DNA of 64,000 nt from Falciphora oryzae (Eukaryota > Ascomycota > Sordariomycetes > Magnaporthales > Magnaporthaceae): contig JNVV01000003.1 of NCBI GenBank assembly GCA_000733355.1, positions 1,623,780 through 1,687,779 of the forward strand. The letters run 5' to 3'. The notes beneath the pieces were generated by a model. It was given only the letters and a program-made list of their open reading frames with translations, made no database searches and had not been told where the DNA came from. The stretch's first letter is position 1; each line of letters opens with the position of its first letter. A program made the position numbers and the translations under genes. Below, in pieces: positions 22,805-33,874 of this stretch.

Positions 22805-23910
22805 TTGGGATGATTGCCGGAAGCAGAGGGATTGGCCCAAGATAAGAGTGCCTGTGTCGTGTCGTCGATGAGCGGGTGGGCAGGCTATCTGCGTGATGTA
22901 GACGAATGAAATCAATTCAATCAACACAAATTCTTGTCGCTTTCACCTTCAGGATCCTGCTTCTGCGCCGAGCCCCTCCATTACCCCATGCAGGGGTTCC
23001 CAGATCCCTGGAACAGGTGCGGACAAGAGCATTGGCGGCGTGGTTCGCGACGCCCAACAATTTCGAAGTAGTAGGCCACCCTTCCGAGCGGAATTGTGAG
23101 CACCAAGAAAAAGGCATCCATCCATCCATCAAAGAGGTGCAGCAAAAAAGGCAACCACATGTGATGCATTCGCCATGTAATCTGCAAGGGTCAAGACACA
23201 TACTCTCACTCCGAGACTCCCTCCCTCCCTACACTCACACAAAGATGGGAGCGAGAATTGTGCCTTGCCGTGCCGGCTTTGCCAGCTGGCCCGAGTCTTT
23301 TTCTTCCCTGGAACAGAGGTCACGCAGGCAGAAAAAATTGCTGGTCGGCACAACACCATCCATCTGACCCCTCCACCCCTCCTCCCTCATACCAAGTTGT
23401 CGAATCGGATGTGAGCCTTTGAGCCCCGGCGCGGTGTGGACTTGGGGCGCCTTTTCCCATCTGCACTGCTTTGCTGTTAAAAACACGGAGGGGGAAAAAA
23501 GGGACGAGGTTCGCCGGGGTGGGCTGTGTAGTAATTCGCTGCTGGACTGTTGTTCCCTGTGACATGCCCGGGCTTCTGTGCAGATTGTCCCATTGGGCTT
23601 GAACGGGGAGCACACCTGGCAAGCGTTGGTGGCAAGTGGCCGAGAGAATGACCGGCATCTTTTGTCCTGAGTAAATAAAAAAGGCGTTTTTTTTCGCAGC
23701 CGGCCCATCCGTCCTCACTAGTATCGACAACATCTCCAGCAGCAAAACAACGCATTCATCACAGTACCTACCGTCATTGACCAGCGGTTATATAGAGCCA
23801 GGTCCTGGACATACGAAACCTTCCCGACCTCCTCTCACTTTATAACGGAATCCCCAACACACCAGACACCTACACACATACACGGGGCACACAGAAACGA
23901 GCACAGCACC
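22805..23910. other. Intergenic, no gene seen
   Basis: Short frames on both strands look like noise. A CATC tetranucleotide repeat lies near 23116-23131. TATATA at 23789-23794 lies 117 bp upstream of the ATG of the weak gene candidate at 23911. Confidence 0.45.
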
Positions 23911-24080
23911 ATGATGCACAATCAAGCCCTTCTCCCGACCTGCCTCAAAGGGGTCGGGGGCTGGTGTGACCCCGCCCTGGAAAACGCCAAAGCCATCAGT
24001 CCCAAGACGGCAGTCCTGCCAATGTCGGAGCGACGAGACAGCAAAGCAGCCCGGCCGACGAGCAGGCACCCGCAGGCACC

Positions 24081-24114
<34 letters not shown>

Positions 24115-24393
24115 AACCAGACCGAAAGGGCCAAGTCCAGAGGTGTGACGGGCGGCACCCTGGCCAGGACGCCGTCACCGCCATCGTCAAGGAAGACGGC
24201 GCCTACGGCCACCACCAAGTCGGCAACAGCGAAACCCAGACGCCGGCAATTCAACGCGCCGCCGATACTCGCTGCAGAGCTGCTCCGACCCAGGAGCTGG
24301 CACACCGAGCTGGAGGGCCGGGTGCGGTCCCCCGCCGCCACCACCACAACGGCCTTCAAGGCTACACCACTCCTCGCCTCGCCGGCACGGTGA
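23911..24393 (+). CDS. Weak candidate: small Gln/basic low-complexity protein
   Basis: Open frame of 160 aa starting in a favourable context (CACCATGATG), 117 bp after a TATATA box and a C/A-rich leader-like segment. The product has a (CAG)10-encoded glutamine run near residue 58-67 and is otherwise rich in Arg, Ser, Thr and Pro. It has no recognisable domain or targeting signal. A 280-aa frame is open on the opposite strand over the same bases, which shows that GC-rich composition alone can keep frames open here. I list it only because of the promoter-like context. Confidence 0.25.
24082..24111 (+). repeat. (CAG)10 microsatellite
   Basis: Ten perfect CAG units, followed by CGA. Read on the plus strand in the weak gene candidate it would encode polyglutamine. 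Confidence 0.95.
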
Positions 24394-25537
24394 ACACACC
24401 TGTGAAAGAGAAGGGCAAGGAAAAAAAAGGCAACCGGACAGATTGCATAGCCAGCCCTGAGCTGCAGCGCGCGCCAGGCGGGGTCGAGAAGGAGGGAGGA
24501 GTGGGAAGGTGGGCGTGTGCCAATCCCTCCTTGATCCGGCACCACACCACTACCACCCATCCTCGTGCCAGATTCGCTGCCCAACCACACCAGGAGGCGG
24601 CCGGCCGTCTCCTCCCCTCCCCCTCCATACTGTGTGCTGCCTTGGCCACACAGCTCTCTCCAGCTTGACGGCTGTCCGCCTGGAAAGTCGCTCCATGTCC
24701 AGCCGACCAGAAAAACCAGCCTTGGCAAGGTACTTTTTGGGGTCGGGCCCAATAGGGAGTGCATCGACGAAAGAGCTGGCCTGTCTGAGATCGGGCCTCT
24801 CCCGAATCTGGCACTGCATGTCTCAACTCATTTCCACGCAACTCGTCCCAATTGCATTATTTTTGTATAGGCGTTGCTTTCGGACCTTTGATTTGATATC
24901 ATTGGAAGGCTTGACGGTACACGGTTTAGAGAAAAAGAAGAAGAAAAAAGAAGAGAATGGAAATAACCACAAGAAGAAGACTGCCAGGTGGCCGCACTGG
25001 GTCGGGGCTAGCTGCAGTCCACAGTTTGAAGGTGTGTTTACAATCCGCCAGGAAAACTCTGGCAGAGCCATAGAGCACCACAATATTACGTTAGCGACCC
25101 GAGGATGAATATGCAACCATTTCGCATGCGCCGATGCAGGAGCTTGGTCCTTGGACCTGGAGCTCCCACGGGGCAAACCTTCCGGGCTCTGCAAAGGGGC
25201 ACCGATGCTGTTCATGCTGTTCATGCAGCGCAGCGCGAAAATGCTCCAAAACTCCGCTCTCCAGCTTGGACACGCAGCAAGGCCGACGCGGCCCGCCCGC
25301 TGGCAGCAGGCGGCTGGGGCCACAGAGACAGTGCTTACAGTTGCCAACTGATGGAAGCGCAACAGGCCGATCCGGTCCAGCAGCGATCGTCAAGCCGCCC
25401 AGTGTCAGGCTGCCAAATGTGGTTTTTTTAGTGTGACGAAATGACTGGACGATATTTGGCCTTTGTTATTCTCTCATCCTTGGCTCGTGTGGCGCCGCGT
25501 TCATGTGCCCCCCAATTTCTGCAGCCTCCGTTATGTC

Positions 25538-25542
<5 letters not shown>

Positions 25543-25570
<28 letters not shown>
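25543..25570 (+). repeat. Poly-A tract, 28 nt
   Basis: Uninterrupted run of 28 A. No gene-like sequence or target-site duplication next to it supports a retroposon tail. Confidence 0.95.
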
Positions 25571-25576
<6 letters not shown>

Positions 25577-26455
25577 ACCCGAACGGGCAGACAATTACGC
25601 CGCCGTGCTGACGAGGTGTGGGAGGGCTGCTAGCTGCCGCTTGAAAGAGGAAAACGTCGAAATCGTGTGGAAATATTGAGCGAGCGGAAATGATGGGCGG
25701 AAACCCACGGCAAACGAGTCAATGCTGTCATCACGTCCAACTACGGGCCAATCACACCCCAGCTCCCAAGCTGTACCGCCTGATGTGCCATGCGGGGGCC
25801 GCGCTGTGGCTGCACTCCGCAACACTGCAGCTGCTGGAGAGGGAGGGGCAGCCTGCAGACCCGAGCTCCGCATCGGCAGCCACCAATTCCCTCCACTGTT
25901 TGGATTTGTTTTCAACCTCATCACCCAATGGCTGGGAGCCAATGCAGCTAGAAAATAGCACAGGATACTCTGATCTGTGCAGAGCAGGTGCGGCATCGAG
26001 CGCCTGACCGCTGTTGAGAAAGTCAAATCCCATCAATTTGGAGGGTAAACAACCCACAAACAAAGCCCTCTCTCCAGAACTTCCATGAACAGGCCCGGCG
26101 GAAGACAATGCCCGCCGCTGGTCTGTGGCGAATCGATCGAATGCTGTGCAGGGTCAACCCCAAAACCGCCCCACCACCCATGTCCACGCACCATCGTCAT
26201 ACAAAAGATGCGGAGAATGCCTTTCCTAGGTGCTACACCGTAGGAATACCTACAGCGCCTGCGCCTCATGACGAACTGACGATCCGGTGGCTGGCAAACC
26301 TGTAACCCGGCTTTCCATTGCCATTGGCCGGGCGCAATGGGCTTGCAGGAGCGAGCACTGTTTGAGGCAAGTTGGACGCAAGAGAATAATGCCTCCTAAT
26401 CCGGGGAGGGTGCCTTGGTCCGATCTCTGCGATGCTGTGTCGCTGCATTTGGTAG

Positions 26456-26654
26456 CGAGGTATCCAATGCAAGCACCTACAAATGCATGTAGCTTGGAGG
26501 CACATACCTGTTTCTAGGAAGGAAGACTGAAAGATTGAGATACTGGGTACCTCGAGACAAACAGAAATCGAGGTATCAGACGGTGATGCGGCCGTACAGT
26601 GCACCTGTGGAATCTCACGCCGACTACCTCCCTCCACCATCCAGGTCGAGGTAC
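26456..26654. promoter_or_regulatory. Cluster of four CGAGGTAY motifs
   Basis: Copies are at 26456-26463, 26547-26554 (inverted), 26569-26576 and 26647-26654. The middle two form an inverted repeat with 8-bp arms, TACCTCGA and TCGAGGTA, 12 nt apart. The cluster lies 450-650 bp upstream of the DUF1774 gene. Binding of a factor is inferred only from repetition. Confidence 0.4.
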
Positions 26655-27109
26655 ACCACACGTCCTCTCCGCCCGGGTCTGATCCTAACATCCATCGTCT
26701 GGTGACCTGTTTTCCACCCCCAGTCTTTGACGTACAAATATGACCAGTAGTCGGCGGCACACGAACAGACGGCCAACCAAAGAAGCAGGATGAGAGCCGT
26801 GCCTTCCCCGCAACTAAACCGCCCGGCCTGCCGCCACACCCAGCTCCCCCTGCCGTCACTCCTTCCTCTCGCCGTTTCCCCGTTTATTAGCCCAACGCTG
26901 CCCTCTCAGGTCGTCGTTTGATTTCCCACCAGACTCCTTCGCACCTTGTTGGTTCCTTTGTTCTGTTCTGCCCTCTTTCGCCAGCCCTCCGACATCTACC
27001 ACTCGTCGTGCCTGCCCAGAACAGAGAAGTAAGAGACAGTCAACCGGCCACTAAAGGGGTCAAGAGCTTGGAAATCTAGCTTGGCCTTGACGGCGTGCTT
27101 CTTTCCGCA

Positions 27110-28163
27110 ATGGATCGGTTGAACAACAGTGGGTCCTCATAGGCGTCCTCCCTACCTAATGCTAGCCTCTACCTATCACCTACTAAGACAGTCTGCTAAT
27201 ATCAACCCCTCCCCAAAAACAGTCAATCCCTTCTCCAAGAGGGACTCGCACACCCCACGGGCCGTGGTCACGTACAAGACACTGAGCATCACGACCTGGC
27301 TGATCTCGCTGCTCGTCTCGCTCTACTACACCTTCAACGACGTCCACGATGGCCACCGCATTCGGCGCAGGATTTGGGACATCAATGACATCTGGATGAC
27401 AGGCTTCCGCTTGGACCACTTGATCACGTCGCTGTACTGGTATGCCTTGGCCTATCCCTTGACTGTGCAAACCTGCCTGTCGAGCTCTCTAACTCTTTGG
27501 TGCCATTGGGGAAACAGGCTCGTCCTCTTCATCCTCCAGCTAGGGTACATCGCCTCTCTCTTCTCCAACAACCTCGACCGAAAGAACGCTGCCTGTGCCG
27601 TGGGCAGCCACTTCATCCTCAACAACATCCTCCACTTCGCCTTCGTCCTGCTCTTCGTCTACGGCCACTTCGCCATCGCCGAGGTCATCCTGGTGCTCAA
27701 TTTTATCAACCTGACGTCCCTCTACTTCCGCCACAATGCCTACCCGCGCTCCATCCACGTGCCCGTCGTCTCGGGGCCCCTCGCCTGGACCTTTGTAGCT
27801 ATTTACTGGAACGGTGCTATTATGGTGCACGCCCCGCAGACGCCGGTTGCGAGGATCTTTGCCAACATTTTCGTGTGGTCTATCCTCGTCTACGGCGGCT
27901 TCTTCCTGGCCGTCTACAAGGACTACACAATGGGCTTCAACCTTAGCGTCCTTTCCGCGGCCCTGGGTGTCGCCCAGTTCTTCCACCAGGTCATTGTGCT
28001 GCAGTGGATCTTTGCATTCACCATCATGGCCGTCCTCTTCGTCGTCTCGGCCTCCATCGCTATCCCGACCTGGTCTGGACACCACAACAGCTGGACCACG
28101 CGCCGCTCCGAGCAGGCCCCGCCCCAGGACGCCGAGCATGCGCCTCTCCTGCAGGGCAACTAA
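27110..28163 (+). CDS. DUF1774-family multi-pass membrane protein
   Basis: Three exons are proposed: 27110-27128, 27223-27439 and 27518-28163, giving 293 aa. Intron 1 (donor GTGGGT, acceptor AACAG) joins MDRLNN to INPFSKRD, the typical N-terminus of this fungal family. Intron 2 (27440-27517, donor GTATGC, branch CTAAC, acceptor AACAG) is 78 nt, divisible by three and free of stops, so retention would insert 26 residues in a membrane region. The protein has about seven hydrophobic segments, including one before HDGHRIRRR, the LVLFILQLGY helix and the LQWIFAFTIMAVLFVV helix, with a polar acidic C-terminal tail. DUF1774 proteins occur widely in ascomycetes and their role is unknown; I assign none. 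Family assignment rests on recalled sequence pattern and should be checked with Pfam. Confidence 0.8.
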
Positions 28164-29024
28164 GGGGAGACCCATGGCGATGTGAATGGGAAGGCAGGAG
28201 GGTCACACCGTGTCTCCTCTCCAATACCCCCTGATTTCCGGTCTTCGACAACCGGCACGGCCTCCCACCGGACCGTGGCCGTCTACGCTCTTTTTTTTTT
28301 TTTTTTTTTTGAAAGTTTCGGCAACACCTATTTCACAAATATCGCATTATCCATTGCGACCAAAGAACATGTTCTCGTGCCCCCCAGAGGGCATACACAA
28401 CTTGACCATGAAAAGTCTGATTTCTACGCGACGCGAATTCTTTTTTTACGCCCTGGTTATCCTCCCCTGTCACGACATACAGGTAGTCTGGCAATGATAT
28501 GGGCGACGGATGTTTTTGTGCCTAATGGCGGCGGATCGATGCACAATGGAAGGAAGCCATTTTAATAACGCAGTTTGTCTTGGCTCGGTCTCTTTCTGTG
28601 GGTTTATTAGCATGGAAATGGTACTGCGCTGCTTTGTTCCGCTCGTCTACGAATTTTCTCCTTTCGACACGGTACTGCTAGGGAATGATCCATAGGTGAT
28701 GGAAACGGTCCAAGAGCTTGTGCTGACTGCCCGCCCCCTCCTCGCGTGACGTCACTCTCACCTCAAGCTGCGACGGCTGTCAAACGCTCAGGCTTGTACC
28801 CTGATGGCCAGCGCTTGTTGAGCGGCAGCCCCACGTCGGCCCGCGACGGTGGGGCATTCATTTAACCCCTGTACATGTTCTGCAACAAACGCACGGCAAA
28901 ATCGCACGGATGCTTGATTCAATTGCAATTGGATAAGCACACACGCTCTCTCATCGATGCAAATGATCCTTACCGAGACCAACACCCACAGACTCACCTA
29001 CTCCGAGATGCTCCTCCACCACAA
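28164..29024. other. Intergenic between DUF1774 and holo-ACP synthase genes
   Basis: Contains a T20 run (28291-28310), 128 bp past the DUF1774 stop, an AT-richer stretch to about 28690, and a TGACGTCA (CRE-like) palindrome near 28746. No gene is seen. Confidence 0.5.
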
Positions 29025-29803
29025 ATGCCGCCGCGGTCCGTCGTAAAATTCCCCTACCCAATCTTTGTGGGGACCGACATCTGCAAAATCGCGAGGGTCC
29101 GCAAGATCCTCGAGGTAGCAAAGAACCGCGAGCCGTTTGTGCGGCGCGTGCTCCAGCAGAGGGAGAGGGGCAGGATCGACTCGATCCTCGGCCAGCTCGG
29201 GCGGGCGGAGGAGAAGGAGAAAGAGGATAGTGATGCGAGGGGCCCGAAGAGGCCATGGCGCAGCATGCTGTCGCTGTCCAAGTTGATGCGTCAGCCCCGC
29301 CGCACAGAGCCGCCGCCAGCTGAAGGTTCCCCTGAGTGCGTGCGGCTGCTGGACCACGCTGCTGTTCATATGGCCGGAAGGTGTGTTTCGATGTGTTTGC
29401 TTGTGTTTTGGGATGCGTGTTCGTGCCACTTTATTCTTTTTTACTTTTTTACTTTTTTTTTTCATCCTACCCAACCACCCCTGTATAGCACTCCTAACCT
29501 AATCGAGATTTTAGATTTGCCGCGAAGGAAGCCATCGTCAAGGCCCACCCGCACCTGCCCAAGCTGTCGTTCGGGCAGATCTGCATCTACACCGAGCCCG
29601 AGGGCGCCCCGGCCGCTGTAGTGACGGGCGACGGCCACGAGCCCCAGCAGGCCCGGGTCAACATCAGCCACGACGGGGAGTACGCCACCGCCGTGTGCTT
29701 GGGGTTTCAGCACGTCCCGGCGGCGGGAGCCGGGAGCGGCAGCAGCAGCAGTGATGTCGGAGCCGAGTCCGCGTGCGAGATCCAGACCAAGGGAAGAGGT
29801 TAG
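29025..29803 (+). CDS. PPT2: Holo-[acyl-carrier-protein] synthase, mitochondrial AcpS type
   Basis: Transfers 4'-phosphopantetheine from CoA to a serine of acyl carrier protein; in fungi the AcpS-type enzyme activates mitochondrial ACP. Exons 29025-29380 and 29515-29803 encode 214 aa. The 134-nt intron (donor GTGTGT, branch CTAAC, acceptor TTTTAG) splits an Arg codon just before FAAKEAIVKA. The first Mg2+-binding motif is VGTDICKIARV with Asp18, and the second is the AAKEA motif with Glu124. A later conserved stretch reads VNISHDGEYATAVCLG. The C-terminus has a Ser/Gly-rich extension after about residue 190. The middle (residues 60-100) is a charged insertion longer than in bacterial AcpS. 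I used the ATG nearest the conserved domain; it leaves only about 10 residues ahead, so any mitochondrial signal would have to come from an upstream start or exon not recognised here. Confidence 0.88.
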
Positions 29804-30162
29804 GTGAAAAAATAAGAAGGGGGGTTTAGATGCCGGGAGAAAGTAAGAGTATGCCCTTGACAAAGTGAGTTTGAAGCGGGGGGTGATGCTGGCAGTCAAC
29901 GGCGCCCAATACACATGCATATAGATGGCACCTAGACCATTTGTACAAAACACGCGCTCTTCCGCATGCTTTAGTATCCTTCATATTCACCACTTTCCAT
30001 TCGTTTCGATCATTTTGTTTTCTAGAGATGATGCGGGCAGGGGGAAGGTTTCAGGGGATGGATGGTCAGATCACGTGTCACAATACCCACATTAGCAGCA
30101 GCCGCTCTATATGATGCAGGCAAACCCTTCGCACAGACATCTTCCAGCAGCGAAGTTGAAAA
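29804..30162. other. Spacer between holo-ACP synthase gene and tRNA
   Basis: About 360 bp of AT-richer 3' flank. No gene is seen. Confidence 0.5.
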
Positions 30163-30242
30163 AGGCCTTTGGCGCAAAGGTAGCGCGTCCGCCTCCTATT
30201 CTAGCGAGCGGAAGGCTGTGGGTTCGAGTCCCATGAGGCCTG
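30163..30242 (+). tRNA. tRNA-Arg (anticodon CCU) with an 8-nt intron
   Basis: The cloverleaf folds by eye. The acceptor stem pairs AGGCCTT (30163-30169) with GAGGCCT (30235-30241), and 30242 is the discriminator. The D stem is GCGC/GCGC, with A box TGGCGCAAAGG. The anticodon stem pairs TCCGC (30188-30192) with GCGGA (30208-30212). The T stem is GTGGG/CCCAT and the B box is GGTTCGAGTCC (perfect). The anticodon CCT is at 30195-30197, reading AGG codons. Eight extra bases (about 30199-30206) just after the base 3' of the anticodon are at the canonical intron position. T runs at 30247-30250 and 30253-30259 would stop RNA polymerase III. Confidence 0.92.
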
Positions 30243-30246
30243 TTTC

Positions 30247-30259
30247 TTTTGATTTTTTT
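30247..30259 (+). terminator. RNA polymerase III terminator (T runs)
   Basis: T4 followed two bases later by T7, starting five bases after the tRNA discriminator base. This is the standard pol III termination signal. Confidence 0.8.
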
Positions 30260-30928
30260 CTCCACCCACCCCGCACTCGTTATCGACACTCCTTTTCCTG
30301 TTCTACCCCTATTTTCTTTTCCGCTTTTACGCACCAAATTTTTGCACTCTAAGTTCTGCTGTCATTGATTGCGTGCCCCTTTTCGGCGACGACATTGAAT
30401 GTTTACAATTACAAAAAGGGCTGTAAAACGTCGAGCCATCTTTTCACCAAGAATTCTCTTTTTTTTTATCACACGCCCAAATGTTTACATACTCCGGTCA
30501 TCTACTCGTCAAGACTTGCCTGGTTCTTTTCACACTCGAGGAGACAGCTTTGAGGTGCAAATGTTGAGTAGAGGCTTAGGGGGAGTCCGAGAATTAGAAT
30601 GTGCCTGTAGTAGGCTCCTGCTATCAAGTTAAGTACAAAGAATGTCAAGCCGCAGTGGCATCATGATATCGTACCAGACCTTTTTCAACACGGGTATCAT
30701 AAAGGGTGTCGAGGTCGCCAGTAAAAAGATGGAAACGACTTCCTCTGCAATACTCATACGATTTTCGCCTCCGCGGGTAATTAAAACGCCATACTCTAAA
30801 ACTCTTTTTTTCTGTCTTTTTCCGTTTCGTTCTCGGGCATCCTCAAGGAGCAGACAGTGACAGCAATCAAGCTGGATAATAATGAATGAACGGACACCTA
30901 CATTTGCTTAGGGGAAGGGGCGGATGAC
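30260..30928. other. Spacer between tRNA and CSC1-type gene 3' end
   Basis: AT-richer sequence with short frames only. It probably includes the 3' UTR of the minus-strand channel gene. No gene is seen. Confidence 0.5.
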
Positions 30929-33874
30929 TTAGTAGAGAACCTTCTCCTCCCACACGGGCGGGCGGGCAGACTCCCTATCCCAGTTCAGCTTCCCGTTCTC
31001 GTCAATCTCGCAGCCCTCGTCCGTGATGTGGATAATCTTGGACGTGTGTGCGATCTCCTGCCTCGACACGCCGGCCGGGTCGTGCGGGATCCAGAGCAGG
31101 GGCGGGGTGCTTGTGGCCGAGGGCGGGTAGTAGGCGTTGCCGTTGATCTCGTCCGAGTATAGGTTGTCTAGGTCCAGGTCCAGCTCATCGGCGCGCGGCA
31201 CGAGCTTGCGCATCGTCGCGTAGTCTGCGTACTTCCAGGGCATCAGGAAGCGCGTCAGGAAGTTGCCCCGCTTCTGGATGACGCCGCCGTTCGTGCTGAC
31301 CGCGCCATTCTCGAGATCCTCCTTAGCGGTGGAGTCGGGCGCGGTCGGCAGGGCGTTGCTGCCGTTGGTCGTGCCCGATGGGGCAACCCCGAGGGCGCCT
31401 GATACAGGGCTGCCAGCGGGCGCGTTGCCGTGGCGCGCCCCCGGTGGTGTGAGCAGGGCGACCTCCTCAGCCAGGAGCGTCTGCGGCAGGTTGTACAGCA
31501 GAGGCTTGATGGCCATGTTCATGGTAATGTGGCACAAGATGGTGAAGAGGAGCAGAACCACCACAATGATGGCAGGCCAGGCAGCGCCGCTGGCACCGAT
31601 CAGACCGATGAGGCAGATCTCAGCGATGTAGATACCCGTGAAGAGCTGCTTGATGGCGCGAGGGTAGATAAGGCCGCGCGTGTCGATCTTGGTGTCGGTC
31701 ACAAATAGGATGTTGTAACGCCAGGCCACGTAGAAGAGGCACATGGCGATGCAGGCAAAGGCGAGGACGAGCGGTGAGATGACGGCGTAGATGATGGCGA
31801 TGCAGACGATCATGGTGTAGACGGGCATCACGCTACCCCACGAGATGGCGCTCAGATTGGCCCACTTGGTGTACAGGGCCCGAGGGGTTCCCGAGAGGAA
31901 CTTGTACATGATCACGAAAACGACGAATCCGACGATCTGCGAGAGGACGCCCGCGGCGATGGTGAGGCCCTGCACAAGGAAGTAGTTGTTGTAGAAGTTT
32001 CCGGGCTTGGGAAGCGTCTGGGACAGGACTTGGGTGAGCTTGCCCGGCTCCTGGGCAATATCCGCAAGTTGGTTGTACAACTCTGGACCAGCGCCACCGA
32101 CGGTGCTAACGAACCAGACCTGGACGACTTGGAAGCAGAAGTATGCGTTTTGCGTGAACAGCTCGACCCGGGAGTAGGACGGCTCGCCCGAGAGCTTGGC
32201 GCACACTATTGTGATGTTAGCACGACGGGATAAGAAATGCTAAAGGCAAGTGGAACTGGACAGAGGGGAGATAACTGGGAAGATAGGACTTACGTCGCAT
32301 GATGACCGGTACGAGCGACATCAGGATAGCTAGAGCCACGGACGGCAGGAGGCCGGTGATAACGCCCATGATTGGCTGCAGATGAGAAAAAGATGGCGGT
32401 TAGCTAGAGTGTCACGGATTAATGGCGAGATAGATCGAGTCAGAAATGGTCTTACCCCGGGAATAGCGTTGAGCCAGTTGAGCCAAGTGAATCGCTTCAT
32501 TAGATAGTTGATGTTGCTGATAACACCGACGACGGCCACAGGGACAGCCCAGAAGATGATGAGGGCGGCGATGAAAGCGATGACAATGTAGCGGCGGATA
32601 ACCTTCTGCCACCAGGGGATGCTGAGAGAAGACCAGATGACATCGGCAGGGGTGATTCCAATGTGGCGGGGAGCCATGCGCAGGCCGGTGTGGTGCGCCA
32701 AGACTTGGAAGGCAGCTTCGGCCTCGCCCTGGGTGCGGAACTCGACAAAAACGCCCGGGATCTTCTTGTACTCGCCTGCGCGATAGCGGCGCTGGGCAGC
32801 GTCGGCCTCGGGGATCAGGCGCTGAAGCTCGGCACGGCTGTGGTCGATGGAGTCGACCTTCTTTCCGAGCAGACCGAGAAGGCCCGTCTTATGGGTCGGG
32901 CGCTTCTTCGGAGGGATCCAACGGGCGGCAACGCTTCCGGAATCGGCTCCGATGGGGCCTTGGCCATTCTTCTCGACGTCCTCGGCAGTGCCCTTCTTCA
33001 GCGCAAGGCGACGCTCCTTGTCAGCAAGCTTGATGAGCTTGACCTCGGCCTTCTCAAGGCGGTAGGCAGTCTCGTCGCGCTCCTTGACGATCTTGTCGAC
33101 CTCCTTTTGCTCGTGGGTGATCCAGATATTGCGAACCGAGGGCCCGAAGACGCGCCGGAGTGAGGTTTCGTTCAGATAGGGCTCAGGGACGGATGTGAAA
33201 AGCACGGTGCGAGAGGAGATGCGGCGCGAGTAGAGCGGGCTGAGCAGGAAGGCCTGGCGCAGGTTGATGTAGAAGATGCACTCCCGGAAGATGAGGTAGA
33301 TGACAAAGCCGTAGAAGAGCCAGGCGGCAAAGGCGTGGGCAAAGTACCTGTGGCGGCCGCCCTCGATTCCCACGTTGACGTTGGCATAAGTGAGCTTGTT
33401 GAGGCCGTCCTTGCCGCCGCCACCGGTGATGTTCACGGGGAAGAGAATAGGCCAGGTAATGCAGCAGCCGACAAATGTGACAACGATGGCCATGCGCATG
33501 TATCGGAGGAACAAATAGGCATCTAATGACTGGTGGCGGAGAGCGTGCGTGTCCGGGATTTTATAGAAGGATCCAAACCAGTTGAACAGGCCGTTTGGTA
33601 ACTCGGGCGTGCGTTCACTGGGGTTTGTCAACTATGATATTCGCATGCAAGCCATAACAGAGAGGGCACAAGGCTGGTTGCTCCTTTCTTACCTCGGACG
33701 CAGACTCCCGATGTAGGTTCTGGGAGCGTACCATCTTCGCTGGCTTTTACGTAGAATCAGGAAGATGGCAATGTAGACAAGGGCTACAACAAGGGTGGGA
33801 ACGAGAGTCGAGACGAGACCCGAAACGCTCGAATCCTCAATGAGCTTCTGTTCCTCGGCCGTTGAATTTGACAT
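30929..33874 (-). CDS. CSC1: CSC1/OSCA/TMEM63-family mechanosensitive cation channel
   Basis: Integral membrane channel gated by membrane tension or hyperosmotic stress in characterised relatives. Four exons (33874-33693, 33617-32456, 32375-32294, 32205-30929) encode 900 aa. The introns are 75, 80 and 88 nt with donors GTAAGA, GTAAGA and GTAAGT, and each join restores family sequence (SLRPSERTPELPNGLF; NAIPGPIMGVITG; VIMRLCAKLSGEP). Residues 1-60 carry the extracellular N-terminus and first membrane segment (LVSTLVPTLVVALVYIAIF). Two more helices follow, then a large cytosolic loop with charged helices (about 215-330), then the eight-helix RSN1_7TM/DUF221 pore domain. A soluble C-tail ends in VWEEKVLY, close to the usual fungal terminus. 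I placed the start at MSNSTAEEQ because it immediately precedes the first helix. No key region is missing. Confidence 0.95.

Larger units (their letters stand above)
24394..27109. other. Long intergenic region and DUF1774 promoter
   Basis: No defensible gene. It contains a purine-rich block at about 24930-24985, a 28-nt A run (25543-25570), CCAAT-type sites (GGCCAATC near 25748, AGCCAATGC near 25937), an inverted repeat GTAGG-AATA-CCTAC (26240-26253) and a cluster of four CGAGGTAY motifs at 26456-26654. The last few hundred bases are C/T-rich and probably form the promoter and leader of the DUF1774 gene. Confidence 0.45.

Noticed and set aside
23922..24764. 280-aa minus-strand frame with a polycysteine run
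   Set aside because: Antisense of the CAG repeat gives the Cys run. There is no signal or domain and the composition is implausible.
25543..25570. Poly-A run as a retroposon tail
   Set aside because: No element body, no target-site duplication and no reverse-transcriptase-like sequence nearby.
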